A stretch of 64,000 nucleotides of DNA. Source: Campylobacter coli 76339 (lineage in GTDB: Bacteria; Campylobacterota; Campylobacteria; Campylobacterales; Campylobacteraceae). Below, in pieces: positions 1 to 8,981 of the stretch (position 1 is its first letter; the number at the start of each line of letters is the position of its first letter). Location: positions 690,662-754,661 of the forward strand of contig HG326877.1 of the NCBI GenBank assembly GCA_000470055.1, given 5' to 3'. The notes beneath the pieces are model-generated. The model saw only the letters and a list, made by a program, of their open reading frames with translations, did no database searches and was not told where the DNA came from. The translations under genes and the position numbers were made by a program.

Positions 1-1500
1 GCAAAACTCAGCAATGAAGAGTTAAAAGATATACTTGTAAAACGCATTGAAAAAATCGAAAATTCAGACTTGGTAGATAAAAAAACCATCAATGAAGAAA
101 GTGTAAAAGCCCTTGCTAAACATTTATCTTTGGGAAATGAAATTCCAGCTCTTGCGCAAAAGTTTTTTGAGCTTGCTCCTAGAGCTAAGGTTGTTTGGTT
201 GCATCTTTGTGAGTGCACAGGCTGTAGTGAGAGCTTATTGCGTGCGGATTTGCCAAGTTTTGATGAGTTGATTTTTGACTTTTTTTCTTTAGAATATCAT
301 GAAACTTTAATGATGGCTAATGGAACAAAGGCTGAAGAACTTTTAGAGCATGTTTTAAAAGAAGATTTTGTTTTAGCTGTTGAAGGCGGTGTTGCTGCTA
401 TTGATACATTTTTTCTTACTATAGGTGCAGAGGGTGAGAGTGGTTATGAAATTTTGGAAAAACTAGCAGCTAGGGCTAAGGCTATTTTTGCTGTGGGAAC
501 CTGTTCTTCTTACGGGGGAATTCAAGCTGCTTATCCAAATCCAAGTAAGACTTGCGGTATTTCAGAAGTTTTAACACAAAAGGTAGTTAATATCCCAGGT
601 TGTCCACCAAGTGATGTAAATATCATCGTAACTTTGACTTATTTTGCCTTATTTGGAATTTTGCCTGAGCTTGATGAGCAAAATCGTCCCGTTTGGGCTT
701 ATGGCAAGTGTTTGCATGATTTATGCGAAAGAAAGGCTAAATTTGAGAGCGGAATTTTTGCAGAGCATTTCGATGATGAAAAAGCCAAAAGTGGAGCTTG
801 TTTATTTAAAATAGGCTGTAAAGGTCCTTATACTTATAATAATTGCCCTAAAGTAAAATTTAACGCTAAAACTTCTTGGCCTGTAGCTGCAGGACATGGC
901 TGTATAGCTTGTAGCGAAAAGAATTTCTGGGATGAATTTGGAAATTATGAAAAACCTATGGCAAATCCTTTTTCTTATGCTAAGCTTATAAATCAGGAAT
1001 TTAGCGCAGAATTTGCCCTGGAAGAACAAATCCAAATCTTGTCTTTGATGGATTTTGAATTTGAAAGTAATTTAAAGCTTATCTTGCAAAATATCGCTAA
1101 AAATAAATTAGGTGCTTTGCTTGTAGAAAATTATAAAACATCTTTTGAAAAAAACTTTATTTTTATAGAGCAAAATTTCGATGAAAATCCTATGCCCTCT
1201 AGTGATATCTGGAAGTATTTTGAGATCAATTTCATTTTAGCAAAGGGTGAATTTTTACAAGATAAAAACGACTTTTTAAAAGCGGCGCAAAATTATAGCT
1301 TTAAGCATGCAAGTCCTTATGATTTTAAACTTACTCTTAATGAGCAAAAATCAAAACTTGATGTGAGTAAATCTTTTCGTATGCCTTTGATTTATCTATG
1401 CGGAGGACTTGATTTTGAAGCTCTTGCTTATAGTGTTTTGAAGGCTTTTGAAAAAAATATCAAAAGCGTAATAGACTTTAATAAACAAAAAGCGGGTTAA
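1..1500 (+). CDS. hydA2: [NiFe]-hydrogenase small subunit, orphan HydA2 type (5' end cut by window)
   Basis: The reading frame is open from base 1, so the gene begins outside the window; the TTG at 70 is not needed as a start. Small-subunit iron-sulfur ligands are visible: CTGC (about base 214), GTCSS and GCPPS for the proximal cluster, then HDLC, a run with ACLFKIGC and NNCP, and GCIACSE for the other two clusters. About 140 residues after the clusters match nothing I recognise. No twin-arginine signal is seen in the visible N-terminal part, and no large subunit, cytochrome b or maturation gene lies nearby, unlike the usual hydABCD operon. It could be a cytoplasmic or accessory small subunit; its partner is unknown. 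Its stop overlaps the stop of feoB on the other strand. Confidence 0.85.
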   Translation, partial: AKLSNEELKDILVKRIEKIENSDLVDKKTINEESVKALAKHLSLGNEIPALAQKFFELAPRAKVVWLHLCECTGCSESLLRADLPSFDELIFDFFSLEYHETLMMANGTKAEELLEHVLKEDFVLAVEGGVAAIDTFFLTIGAEGESGYEILEKLAARAKAIFAVGTCSSYGGIQAAYPNPSKTCGISEVLTQKVVNIPGCPPSDVNIIVTLTYFALFGILPELDEQNRPVWAYGKCLHDLCERKAKFESGIFAEHFDDEKAKSGACLFKIGCKGPYTYNNCPKVKFNAKTSWPVAAGHGCIACSEKNFWDEFGNYEKPMANPFSYAKLINQEFSAEFALEEQIQILSLMDFEFESNLKLILQNIAKNKLGALLVENYKTSFEKNFIFIEQNFDENPMPSSDIWKYFEINFILAKGEFLQDKNDFLKAAQNYSFKHASPYDFKLTLNEQKSKLDVSKSFRMPLIYLCGGLDFEALAYSVLKAFEKNIKSVIDFNKQKAG

Positions 1501-3338
1501 TTAATTACAAATTTTGTAATATTTAACCCTATAAAAGCTACTATATAAGCACTGATACAAGTAAAAAGAAAAAGGAAAAAAGTATATTTTATTTTTCCGC
1601 TTTCTTTTGAAAAGACTATGGTTGCAGCAAAGCAAGGATTATAAATCATTACAAATAAAATATAAGCTACTGCGCTAGGCAAAGGGATATTCTTAGCGAT
1701 AATACCTTTTAAATCACTGCTTGTTTCATCCACTTCTTTTCCAAGGGAATAAAGCACTCCCATGGTAGAAATCATTACTTCTTTTGCAGCTAAACCACTG
1801 ACTAAGGATACGCTTAATTTCCAATCAAGCTCAAGCGGAGAAAAAATAGGTTCAATTGTTTTGCCAAATTGCCCTAGATAGCTTTGCTCAATAGCTCTTT
1901 CTTGGGCGCTGAAATCTTCTAAATTGCTTTCATTATTTGGAAAATTACTCGCAAACCATATAAGTAAAGAAGCCATAAGTATAAAAGTTCCTGCTTTTTT
2001 AAGATACATTTTGGCCTTATTAAATACCATAAACCATACCAAATGCCAATTTGGCATACGATATTTTGGCATTTCCATTACAAAAGGCTCGTTAATGCCG
2101 CGAAATGCAGTTGTTCTTAAGATTTTAGCCGCAATAAGTCCTAAAACAGCACCCAGAAGATAAATTCCAAAAAGGTAATTCCCTGCTTCTTCGCTTGGGA
2201 AAAATGCACCGATAAACAAGACATAAACAGGAAGTCTTGCCCCACAACTCATAAAGTTAATGATAAAAAGTGTTAAAAGTCTATCTCTTTTATTTTTAAG
2301 TGTGCGTGTAGCCATAAAAGCGGGCACAGAACAACCAAAACCAGTGATAAGCGGGATAAAACTTTTTCCATGCAAGCCAAACTTGTGCAAAATTCCATCC
2401 AATAAGAAGGCCACTCTTGACATATAACCTGTAGTTTCTAAAAGTGCGATACCTAAAAATAAAATAATGATATTAGGCAGAAAAAGCACTACAGCTCCAA
2501 CACCTGCGATAACTCCATCGGCTAAAGCTGAAGCAATAAGGGTGTTTTGAATATTGCCTTTAACCCATTCGCCTAAAGTATTAAAGCCTGACTCTATATA
2601 ATCCATAGGAATTTGTCCTAGGGTAAAAGTGAGTTGAAATAAAAGCCACATTAAAAATAAAAATATAGGCAAACCAAAAAATTTGTGGATGAGTAAAGCA
2701 TCGATTTTTTTAGTAAGATTTCTTTCTTCTTTTTTATAGGTGATGATTTTTCTCGAAAGCTCATTAACTAGGGTTAGTATATCTTCTTTTTTTAAGCTTT
2801 TTTCACAAAGTGGAGTAGAAAATCTTGATTTGGGTGTGAATTTATTTTCAAATAAAATAATGATTTTTTCAAGTAAGAGTTCTAAATTTTGTTTCGTTTT
2901 AGCTGAAATTTCAACAACACTGATTTGAAATTCTTTGCTTAAAATTGAAGTATCGAGCTCTATACCTTCCTGCTTGGCCTCATCGCACATATTTAAAGCA
3001 AGGAGCATTTTTTTATCAAGACTTAGAAGTTCTGCACTGAGAATGAGATTGCGTTCTAAATTTGTAGCATCTAAAACATTGACTATGATATCGTAATTTT
3101 TACTTTCTAGAAATTGACGAGCGATTTTTTCTTCTTCGCTATAGCCATCCAAAGAATAAGTCCCAGGTAAGTCTATAAATTCAAGCTCATAATCTTTATA
3201 GCGTGTTTTTGCTACGGCTTTTTCTACAGTAACTCCGCTAAAATTTCCTACTTTCATATTGGCTTTACAAAGCGTATTGATAAGTAGGCTTTTGCCAACA
3301 TTAGGTTGTCCTGCTAGTGCAATAGTAATTTTTTTCAT
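1497..3338 (-). CDS. feoB: Ferrous iron transport protein FeoB
   Basis: FeoB is the inner-membrane Fe(II) permease with an N-terminal G domain. The start MKKITIALAGQPNVGKS carries the G1 P-loop (residues 10-17), followed by DLPGTYSL (G3) and NMCD (G4). The hydrophobic half contains the two gate regions, including a GFGCSVPA-like motif with a conserved cysteine and SCGARLPVYVL. At 613 residues it is shorter than the 770-residue E. coli protein, as expected for epsilonproteobacteria. Its ATG overlaps the feoA stop by 4 bases, so the two are translationally coupled. There is no feoC. Confidence 0.96.
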   Translation of the reverse strand: MKKITIALAGQPNVGKSLLINTLCKANMKVGNFSGVTVEKAVAKTRYKDYELEFIDLPGTYSLDGYSEEEKIARQFLESKNYDIIVNVLDATNLERNLILSAELLSLDKKMLLALNMCDEAKQEGIELDTSILSKEFQISVVEISAKTKQNLELLLEKIIILFENKFTPKSRFSTPLCEKSLKKEDILTLVNELSRKIITYKKEERNLTKKIDALLIHKFFGLPIFLFLMWLLFQLTFTLGQIPMDYIESGFNTLGEWVKGNIQNTLIASALADGVIAGVGAVVLFLPNIIILFLGIALLETTGYMSRVAFLLDGILHKFGLHGKSFIPLITGFGCSVPAFMATRTLKNKRDRLLTLFIINFMSCGARLPVYVLFIGAFFPSEEAGNYLFGIYLLGAVLGLIAAKILRTTAFRGINEPFVMEMPKYRMPNWHLVWFMVFNKAKMYLKKAGTFILMASLLIWFASNFPNNESNLEDFSAQERAIEQSYLGQFGKTIEPIFSPLELDWKLSVSLVSGLAAKEVMISTMGVLYSLGKEVDETSSDLKGIIAKNIPLPSAVAYILFVMIYNPCFAATIVFSKESGKIKYTFFLFLFTCISAYIVAFIGLNITKFVIN

Positions 3339-3559
3339 AAGGGTTCCACTTGTATAGTTTCAGCTTCATTTGATCTTAAAATCACGCAAGTGCTTTCAAA
3401 TTCCACCATAATGGTTGCATTTTTTAAAGAAGAGTGTACTTTTTTTAATGTTTTATTTTTCATAAAACCAAAACTCAAAAGCCTAGAATGAAGTTCTTTA
3501 TAAGCTTTAATTTCTTTTATAATCGCACTTTGTCCATCTTTTAATTCATTGAGAGTCAT
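3335..3559 (-). CDS. feoA: Ferrous iron transport protein FeoA
   Basis: A small SH3-like cytoplasmic partner of FeoB, 74 residues from the ATG at 3559. I chose this start because AAGGA stands at normal spacing before it, and the family begins with a short MTLNELKDGQ-like segment. The frame could extend 13 residues upstream to 3598, but that stretch runs over the promoter and inverted repeat. It is the first gene of a feoAB operon and overlaps feoB by 4 bases. Confidence 0.9.
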   Translation of the reverse strand: MTLNELKDGQSAIIKEIKAYKELHSRLLSFGFMKNKTLKKVHSSLKNATIMVEFESTCVILRSNEAETIQVEPL

Positions 3560-3582
3560 TGATATATTTCCTTTAATGCAAT

Positions 3583-3597
3583 TGTATAAAATATACA
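3583..3597 (-). promoter_or_regulatory. Palindromic site over the feoA -10 region
   Basis: TGTATA-AAA-TATACA is a perfect inverted repeat with 6-base arms. Read on the minus strand, it overlaps a TATACAAT -10-like element about 25 bases before the feoA ATG. The position suits an operator, but it is not a good match to the Fur box, so the regulator is not assigned. Confidence 0.4.
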
Positions 3598-3619
3598 CTA
3601 AAAAAATGTTTAGAAGTCT

Positions 3620-3642
3620 TGTAAGTCTTTTTAAGACTTACA
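3620..3642 (-). terminator. Inverted repeat at the end of the ridA-prpD operon
   Basis: TGTAAGTCTT, a 3-base loop and AAGACTTACA form a perfect 10-bp stem. It overlaps the stop of the MmgE/PrpD gene and lies before feoA. The T-run follows only after about 14 bases on the minus strand, so termination may be partial and feoAB may receive some read-through. Confidence 0.55.
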
Positions 3643-4978
3643 GTGAAAGATCAGTTTGCTTTTCTAAATGTTTTATTTGTTCTAAAATATCGTAAATTTT
3701 ATCCATGGTGAGGTTTTCTTTTGCGTTGTTGATGAATTTATCTTTTAATTCTTCAAAGCTTAAAGGATTGTCAAAATTGCCTTTATTGATAAAAACATCT
3801 TTGCAAATCACTTTTCCATCTTGCAAAATAGCTTCCATATGTCCAGGAAAATACTTTGGAAAACCTTGAGATTTTCTTTTTTCATAAGTGATTTTTTGTG
3901 CAAATTCAAGCACTTCTTTTCGTTTTAAATCTTGATAGGATTTAAGAGTAATCTTGCCATCAAAAAAACCTAAAGCCATCAAAAAAGGCATGGAAAATTT
4001 AGCTTCATAAGCACTATTTGGAGTGTATTTTGCTTCTAAAGGATCGCAAATAAAAGAAATAGGAACTTCATCTACAAAACAACGAATACTTTTGATTTCA
4101 TCTGCTTTTAAACCATCATTTTTTAAAGCTATAGCACAATCGATAAGACCATGAGCAAAGTGACAACTTGGATAAGGTTTTATCGAAACTTGCATACTTT
4201 GCCAAATTTCACCCAAGCCTTTATCAAGTTCTGTTTTATCGCATTCTTGTTCTATGCCAAAACATTTAAAGATATTATCCCTACCTTCAAAAATACTCAA
4301 AGGTCCACTCATGTTATTTTTAGCAAAGTTAGCGACTAAAATTCCATTTTTAATAGCATTTGCTATATGTAAGACTTTTGAATTAGAACCATTAGATAAG
4401 AACTCATTAATTCCGCTTGCAAAACTTCCAGCAAGTCCTAAAGCATTGATAATTTGTTGCTTATTTAGATCAAGTAAAACTGCACTCGCGCTCACACTTC
4501 CAAAAATTCCAGTGATAGCTGTAGTATGAAAACCACGCTTGTGGAAAGTTCCTTTGCTTGCAATGCCTACTCTAGCAGCAACTTCCCAGCCAACAATAAA
4601 AGCTTTTATAATTTTTTTAGCATCTTTACTGATATGAAAACCATAACTTAAACAAAGAGGAGTTAAAATCGCACTTGCATGCAAAATCGCTTCTGTATGT
4701 GTATCGTCAAAATCAAGTGCGTGAGAAGCAATACCATTTAGCATAGCTGCATAAATAGGATCTAGTTTTTTATCATTTACCCATACAGGGGTATTTTTTT
4801 CTGTGCTTAATTTTTCAAAAGCTTTAAAGGCATTTAAAACGCATTCTTCCTTGCTTGCTGCTATAGCCGTTCCAAGGCTATCGAGCATAAGCTCTTTAGC
4901 CCTTTGAACGACTGCATCAGGGATATTTTCATACTGAAGATTGAAAATAAAATCCGCTAAAATTTCGCTATACAACAT
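3638..4978 (-). CDS. MmgE/PrpD family protein
   Basis: 446 residues with the all-helical MmgE/PrpD pattern: N-terminal DSLGTAIAA, HALDFDDTHTEAILHASA, GWEVAARVG, and later KPYPSCHFAHGLIDCA. The family includes 2-methylcitrate dehydratase, cis-aconitate decarboxylase and iminodisuccinate epimerase, all acting on di- or tricarboxylates. The prpB and prpC genes of the methylcitrate cycle are not adjacent, so propionate use is not indicated. It is the last gene of a five-gene operon, 8 bases after the lyase gene. From memory, the counterpart in NCTC 11168 is annotated as a pseudogene; here it is full length. The substrate is unknown. Confidence 0.85.
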   Translation of the reverse strand: MLYSEILADFIFNLQYENIPDAVVQRAKELMLDSLGTAIAASKEECVLNAFKAFEKLSTEKNTPVWVNDKKLDPIYAAMLNGIASHALDFDDTHTEAILHASAILTPLCLSYGFHISKDAKKIIKAFIVGWEVAARVGIASKGTFHKRGFHTTAITGIFGSVSASAVLLDLNKQQIINALGLAGSFASGINEFLSNGSNSKVLHIANAIKNGILVANFAKNNMSGPLSIFEGRDNIFKCFGIEQECDKTELDKGLGEIWQSMQVSIKPYPSCHFAHGLIDCAIALKNDGLKADEIKSIRCFVDEVPISFICDPLEAKYTPNSAYEAKFSMPFLMALGFFDGKITLKSYQDLKRKEVLEFAQKITYEKRKSQGFPKYFPGHMEAILQDGKVICKDVFINKGNFDNPLSFEELKDKFINNAKENLTMDKIYDILEQIKHLEKQTDLSL

Positions 4979-4986
4979 CGTTTTTC

Positions 4987-6354
4987 CTATTGTAAAATAG
5001 CATGATTTTGAATTTTTTCTAAAAATTCATCCACTAGTTTAGGTGCATATCCTACATAGGTTGTTGCATCAAGTAAAGCATCGATATCTTTTTCTTTTAA
5101 AACTTGAGATACTCTTGTATCTGCAAGCAATACTTCTTTGAAAGTTTTTTGTTGTTCGATACCTAGCATAGCGTTTTCATAAACGATTTCATGAGCGTGT
5201 TGTTTGCCGTAATGATCACTTAGTGCAAACATAACGCGTTCCGCTAATACAAAGCCTTTAAGAGTGTCAAGATTTTTAAGCATTTTATCTTTTTTAACTT
5301 CTAGATCACTAAGAGCAAATTTCATATTTGCTAAAACCACAGAAAGCATTAAAAACATTTCAGGTAAAAGTTTCCATTCCATTTTCCAAACTTGTCCATC
5401 TCTTTCATGCTCGTGTCTTTCTATGTCGCTTAAGATTGCTAAATTTGCTTTAAAGGCATTGCTTACAGTAACAGCATTTTCGCTTACTGCAGGATTTCTT
5501 TTATGCGGCATGGTGCTAGATCCTACTTGCCCTTTGCCAAAAGGTTCTGCTACTTCATCGATTTCATTGTGTGAAAGTATGAGCAATTGATGAGCGATTT
5601 TGTTAAAAGTTGCATTGATATTGCCTAGCACAAAACCAAGCTCTATAAAACGATCGCGTGCAGGCTGCCAAGAGATATTAGGTACTTCAAGTCCTAAATT
5701 TTCTAAAGTTAGCTTTTCTACTTCATTGCATTCATCACTTAAACTCGCCTTAGTTCCAACAGCTCCTACTATACTGCCTACATAAAGTCTTTTTTCAAGT
5801 TCAAGTATTCTTTCAAAATGGCGATCAAGCTCACTAAGCCAAATAGCTACCTTATGCCCAAAGGTGATAGGTAAAGCTTGTAAGGCAAGAGTTCTTCCCA
5901 TCATAGCAGTATTTTTGTGTGCTTTAGCAAGTTTTGCTAAAGCTTTTGCAATGGCTTTTAATTCACTTTTTACAAGAGTCATAGCTTCTTTAAATTGCAA
6001 AACAAGTCCTGTGTCAATGATATCTTGAGTGGTTACTCCAAAATGTACATATTCACCCAAATTATTATCGCAAGCTTTTTCTAAGCCTCTAACAGTAGGA
6101 ACTAAAGGATGTTTGGTTTTTTTAAATTCATTAAAAATAAAATCCATATCCATAAATTTATAATAAGCTTTTTTTGCGATTTCATCTGCTGCTTCTTGAG
6201 GGATGATGTTAAGTTTTGCTTGTGCCTTTGCTAATGCTGCTTCAACATCAAGCCATTTTTGTATGCGATTTTCTTCACAAAAAACAGCACGCATATCTTG
6301 CGTGCTCCATGAATCTGCTAATAATTTATGATCAAATACGCTAATTCCAGTCAT
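4987..6354 (-). CDS. Fumarase/aspartase superfamily lyase, CMLE (PcaB)-like
   Basis: 455 residues. The superfamily signature GSSTMPHKRNP is intact, and TTQDIIDTG marks the first active-site segment. The second segment reads GRTLALQALPITFG. In adenylosuccinate and argininosuccinate lyases this place carries a catalytic TH, whereas 3-carboxymuconate cycloisomerases have GRTW.Q.ALP.TFG, as here. It is therefore not the housekeeping PurB, despite the usual 'adenylosuccinate lyase-like' label. Members of this branch release fumarate by C-N cleavage or cyclise muconates. With a dicarboxylate carrier and MmgE/PrpD as neighbours, I infer cleavage of a substituted succinate. The start follows a TAAGGAAATAAA-type site. 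Confidence 0.85.
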   Translation of the reverse strand: MTGISVFDHKLLADSWSTQDMRAVFCEENRIQKWLDVEAALAKAQAKLNIIPQEAADEIAKKAYYKFMDMDFIFNEFKKTKHPLVPTVRGLEKACDNNLGEYVHFGVTTQDIIDTGLVLQFKEAMTLVKSELKAIAKALAKLAKAHKNTAMMGRTLALQALPITFGHKVAIWLSELDRHFERILELEKRLYVGSIVGAVGTKASLSDECNEVEKLTLENLGLEVPNISWQPARDRFIELGFVLGNINATFNKIAHQLLILSHNEIDEVAEPFGKGQVGSSTMPHKRNPAVSENAVTVSNAFKANLAILSDIERHEHERDGQVWKMEWKLLPEMFLMLSVVLANMKFALSDLEVKKDKMLKNLDTLKGFVLAERVMFALSDHYGKQHAHEIVYENAMLGIEQQKTFKEVLLADTRVSQVLKEKDIDALLDATTYVGYAPKLVDEFLEKIQNHAILQ

Positions 6355-6363
6355 TTTATTTCC

Positions 6364-7527
6364 TTATTTTTTAATACTATCAAAAGCCTTAGTTAAATCA
6401 GCAATTAAGTCTTTAGTATCTTCAAGTCCTATATGAAATCTTACAAATGGACCTCTTTTACTCCAGTCTGTTGCAGTTCTTGGTGGAGTAGTTACAGTTG
6501 CTAAACTTTCATAGCCGCCCCAGCTAGCACCTATGGAAAAATATTCTAACTCATCTACAAATTTAATAGCATCTTCTTTGCTATAACCCTCTGCAAATTC
6601 GATGGTAACCATACCGTTAGCGCCTTTATGATCGCGCATAAAAATTTCATGGTTTGGATGGGTTTTGAGTTTTGGATAGAAAATAGTTTTAATTTCTTTT
6701 CTTGTTTGTAAAAATTCCACGATTTCATCTGCGCTTTTTTCATGAGCTTTCATTCTTACATCCAAAGTTCTCATACCACGAAGAACTAAATAAGCATCAT
6801 CAGGGCTTGTTGTAAAGCCTAAAGCTTCAGGAAGTTTGTCAAAATTTTTCCATTCTTTTTCATTGATAACCACTATACCCATAGTCACATCAGAATGGCC
6901 GCTAAGATATTTTGTCGCAGCTATAACTGAAATATCTACACCTAGCTCAAGTGGGTTTAGGAAGTATCCGCTTGAATAAGTATTATCAATAGCTACAGGG
7001 ATATTGTGAGAGTGTGCAATTTTGCAAAGCTTTGGCAAATCTATGATTTCATAAAGTATAGAACCAGGGCTTTCGCATAGGATGAGCTTAGTATTAGGCT
7101 TGATTTTTTCTTCTACATCGCTTGCATCGGCTTTTAAAAAATCAATCTCAACACCCATTTTTTCTAAAAATAATTCACAAATTGTTCTCACAGGCCCATA
7201 AATTGCATCAGTAATTAAAAAATGTGCGTCTTTGCTAGCATAGTTTAAAAGCACCATAGCAAGTGCTGCAAGTCCTGTAGGGAAAAGCTGAGCTCTGTAG
7301 CCACCTTCTAAAGTGCAGATAAGTTTTTCGAGTTCGAAGTTGGTAGTCGTTCCTCTAGCACCATAGCTTAATACACGATCGGTTTTTCTTAATTCTCTAT
7401 ATTTTTGCCAAGTGGCATGATCTTTAAAAAGTATAGTTGATGCACGCATAAGCGTAGGATTGACTGATCTTACTTCAACATTTTGATCACCTCTACCGCA
7501 ATGAATAAGTTTGGTTTTTGAGTTCAT
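6364..7527 (-). CDS. metC: Cystathionine beta-lyase-type PLP enzyme (MetC)
   Basis: 387 residues of the Cys/Met metabolism PLP family. The PLP lysine lies in AATKYLSGHSD, with AIDNTYSSG before it and SLATVTTPPRT in the substrate loop. Such enzymes perform alpha,beta-elimination of cystathionine or related S-substituted cysteines, giving a thiol, pyruvate and ammonia through 2-aminoacrylate. A RidA gene, which removes 2-aminoacrylate, is in the same operon. The operon position argues for a catabolic role as well as methionine synthesis. From memory, the NCTC 11168 copy is broken in two; here it is intact. Confidence 0.88.
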   Translation of the reverse strand: MNSKTKLIHCGRGDQNVEVRSVNPTLMRASTILFKDHATWQKYRELRKTDRVLSYGARGTTTNFELEKLICTLEGGYRAQLFPTGLAALAMVLLNYASKDAHFLITDAIYGPVRTICELFLEKMGVEIDFLKADASDVEEKIKPNTKLILCESPGSILYEIIDLPKLCKIAHSHNIPVAIDNTYSSGYFLNPLELGVDISVIAATKYLSGHSDVTMGIVVINEKEWKNFDKLPEALGFTTSPDDAYLVLRGMRTLDVRMKAHEKSADEIVEFLQTRKEIKTIFYPKLKTHPNHEIFMRDHKGANGMVTIEFAEGYSKEDAIKFVDELEYFSIGASWGGYESLATVTTPPRTATDWSKRGPFVRFHIGLEDTKDLIADLTKAFDSIKK

Positions 7528-7538
7528 TTTGTCTCCTT

Positions 7539-8978
7539 TTAAAGATAAATATAAGTCATAATGATATTTACAATAGCCGCTACAAGCATAGGAATAGCTG
7601 TTCTTTTAACTACGGCAAAAGGACTTACTTTTGCGATAGCTGAGATAGCTAAAATAGCAGGTGCTATAGGGCTCACGCATCTTCCAAAGCCTGTCATGAT
7701 TTGAATAGGTGCTATCATGGTAATAGTTTCAATGCCAAAATGTTTTGCTATATTTGGGATAAGTGGGGCAAAGCTAAAAAATGCTGCATTTCCAGAACCC
7801 ATTAAGAAAGCACAAACTGCAAGCAAAATTGAAACTGCGATGATGATAGCAAGTACTCCAAATCCTGCATTTTTACAAAATTCTATTAAAGTATCCACAA
7901 AACCAACCGATAAAAGCCCGCTTGCAAATACTTGACCGCATACTATCAAAGAAACAGTGATAACAAATAAATGCCCCATTCCTTTAAAGAATATCATAAT
8001 AGAATTGAGTGTTTCTACTACGCTTTTATAGCGTATCATTTCAAAAACAATCGCAACAAAAGTTGAAATCACCATAGCCACAGGAACATTCATTTTGATA
8101 GCTGAACTAGCTGCAGCTTTTACTTCTTCTTCACTACTAATTCCCATTAAAACTAAAATGCTATCAAGTACAGAACTAAATCCAAGTATTAATACCAAAG
8201 GTATAACAGGCAAGATAGCATAAATTTTTGGAGGTTTTTTAAGTTCATTTTCTTTATCTTTATTTTCACTGAGTTCTTTTTCTACTTCTTGAGCATTAAA
8301 AACAAAATTATCTTTTTTATCAAAGAATTTATTGCAAAAATATATAGCAATACCTACAGCTACAATGATAGGTAGAGTTGTAGGGAGTTGATAATGAACA
8401 AAATAAATAGCAGGATCAATTTCAGCTACTTTTGAAGCCATGATTACATTGCCACTTCCAGGACCATGATCGATATATTGACAAATACCAATTACGCTTA
8501 GAGCTGAAAGTTTAGAAACTCCAGAGCGAACCAATATAGGATACATAGTAACCATAAGTAAAAGTCCTAAGCCTGCATGAGAAGGGATAAAAAGAACTAA
8601 AAATTGCACGATAAAATATGCAACTAAAAGTAAAACATAAGGGGATTTTACCATTTTTAAAGGTTTTTCAAAAACTTTAAAGAGTGCGTAAGATGCACCA
8701 ACATGATCCATATAAGCAGAAAAACCTGCTATAGCCATCAGTGTCAGTCCTAGACCTGCTAAGGTGTTTGACATGGTTTGGTTAAAAACTTGAAAAATAT
8801 CAAAAAAACCTAAATTTAAAGAACCTTTTGCGACAATATGTGGCGAAAGTCCAAAAATAGCAGCTAGGGAAAGCAAAAGTAAACCACTTAAAAGCAATGC
8901 CATGTGAGCATTGATTTTTTTATAAAGCATAAATACAAGTAAAAAAACACTAAATAAAGAAAAAGTTAAACCTAACAT
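7539..8978 (-). CDS. DcuC-family dicarboxylate transporter
   Basis: 479 residues, almost wholly hydrophobic, with about 12 membrane segments, a central hydrophilic loop (about residues 230-255) and repeated GSGNAAFF and GPGSGNVIMASK-type re-entrant loops, as in the anaerobic C4-dicarboxylate carrier DcuC. It should move C4-dicarboxylates or a related di-acid across the inner membrane. It lies 3 bases after ridA and 11 before metC, so it is part of the operon and probably imports the pathway substrate or exports its product. The homologue in NCTC 11168 is recalled as a pseudogene. Confidence 0.85.
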   Translation of the reverse strand: MLGLTFSLFSVFLLVFMLYKKINAHMALLLSGLLLLSLAAIFGLSPHIVAKGSLNLGFFDIFQVFNQTMSNTLAGLGLTLMAIAGFSAYMDHVGASYALFKVFEKPLKMVKSPYVLLLVAYFIVQFLVLFIPSHAGLGLLLMVTMYPILVRSGVSKLSALSVIGICQYIDHGPGSGNVIMASKVAEIDPAIYFVHYQLPTTLPIIVAVGIAIYFCNKFFDKKDNFVFNAQEVEKELSENKDKENELKKPPKIYAILPVIPLVLILGFSSVLDSILVLMGISSEEEVKAAASSAIKMNVPVAMVISTFVAIVFEMIRYKSVVETLNSIMIFFKGMGHLFVITVSLIVCGQVFASGLLSVGFVDTLIEFCKNAGFGVLAIIIAVSILLAVCAFLMGSGNAAFFSFAPLIPNIAKHFGIETITMIAPIQIMTGFGRCVSPIAPAILAISAIAKVSPFAVVKRTAIPMLVAAIVNIIMTYIYL

Positions 8979-8981
8979 GTT

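Noticed and set aside
3638..4978. Methylcitrate cycle (prpD) assignment
   Set aside because: No prpB or prpC genes accompany it and the neighbours are a carrier and C-S/C-N lyases, so propionate use is not supported.
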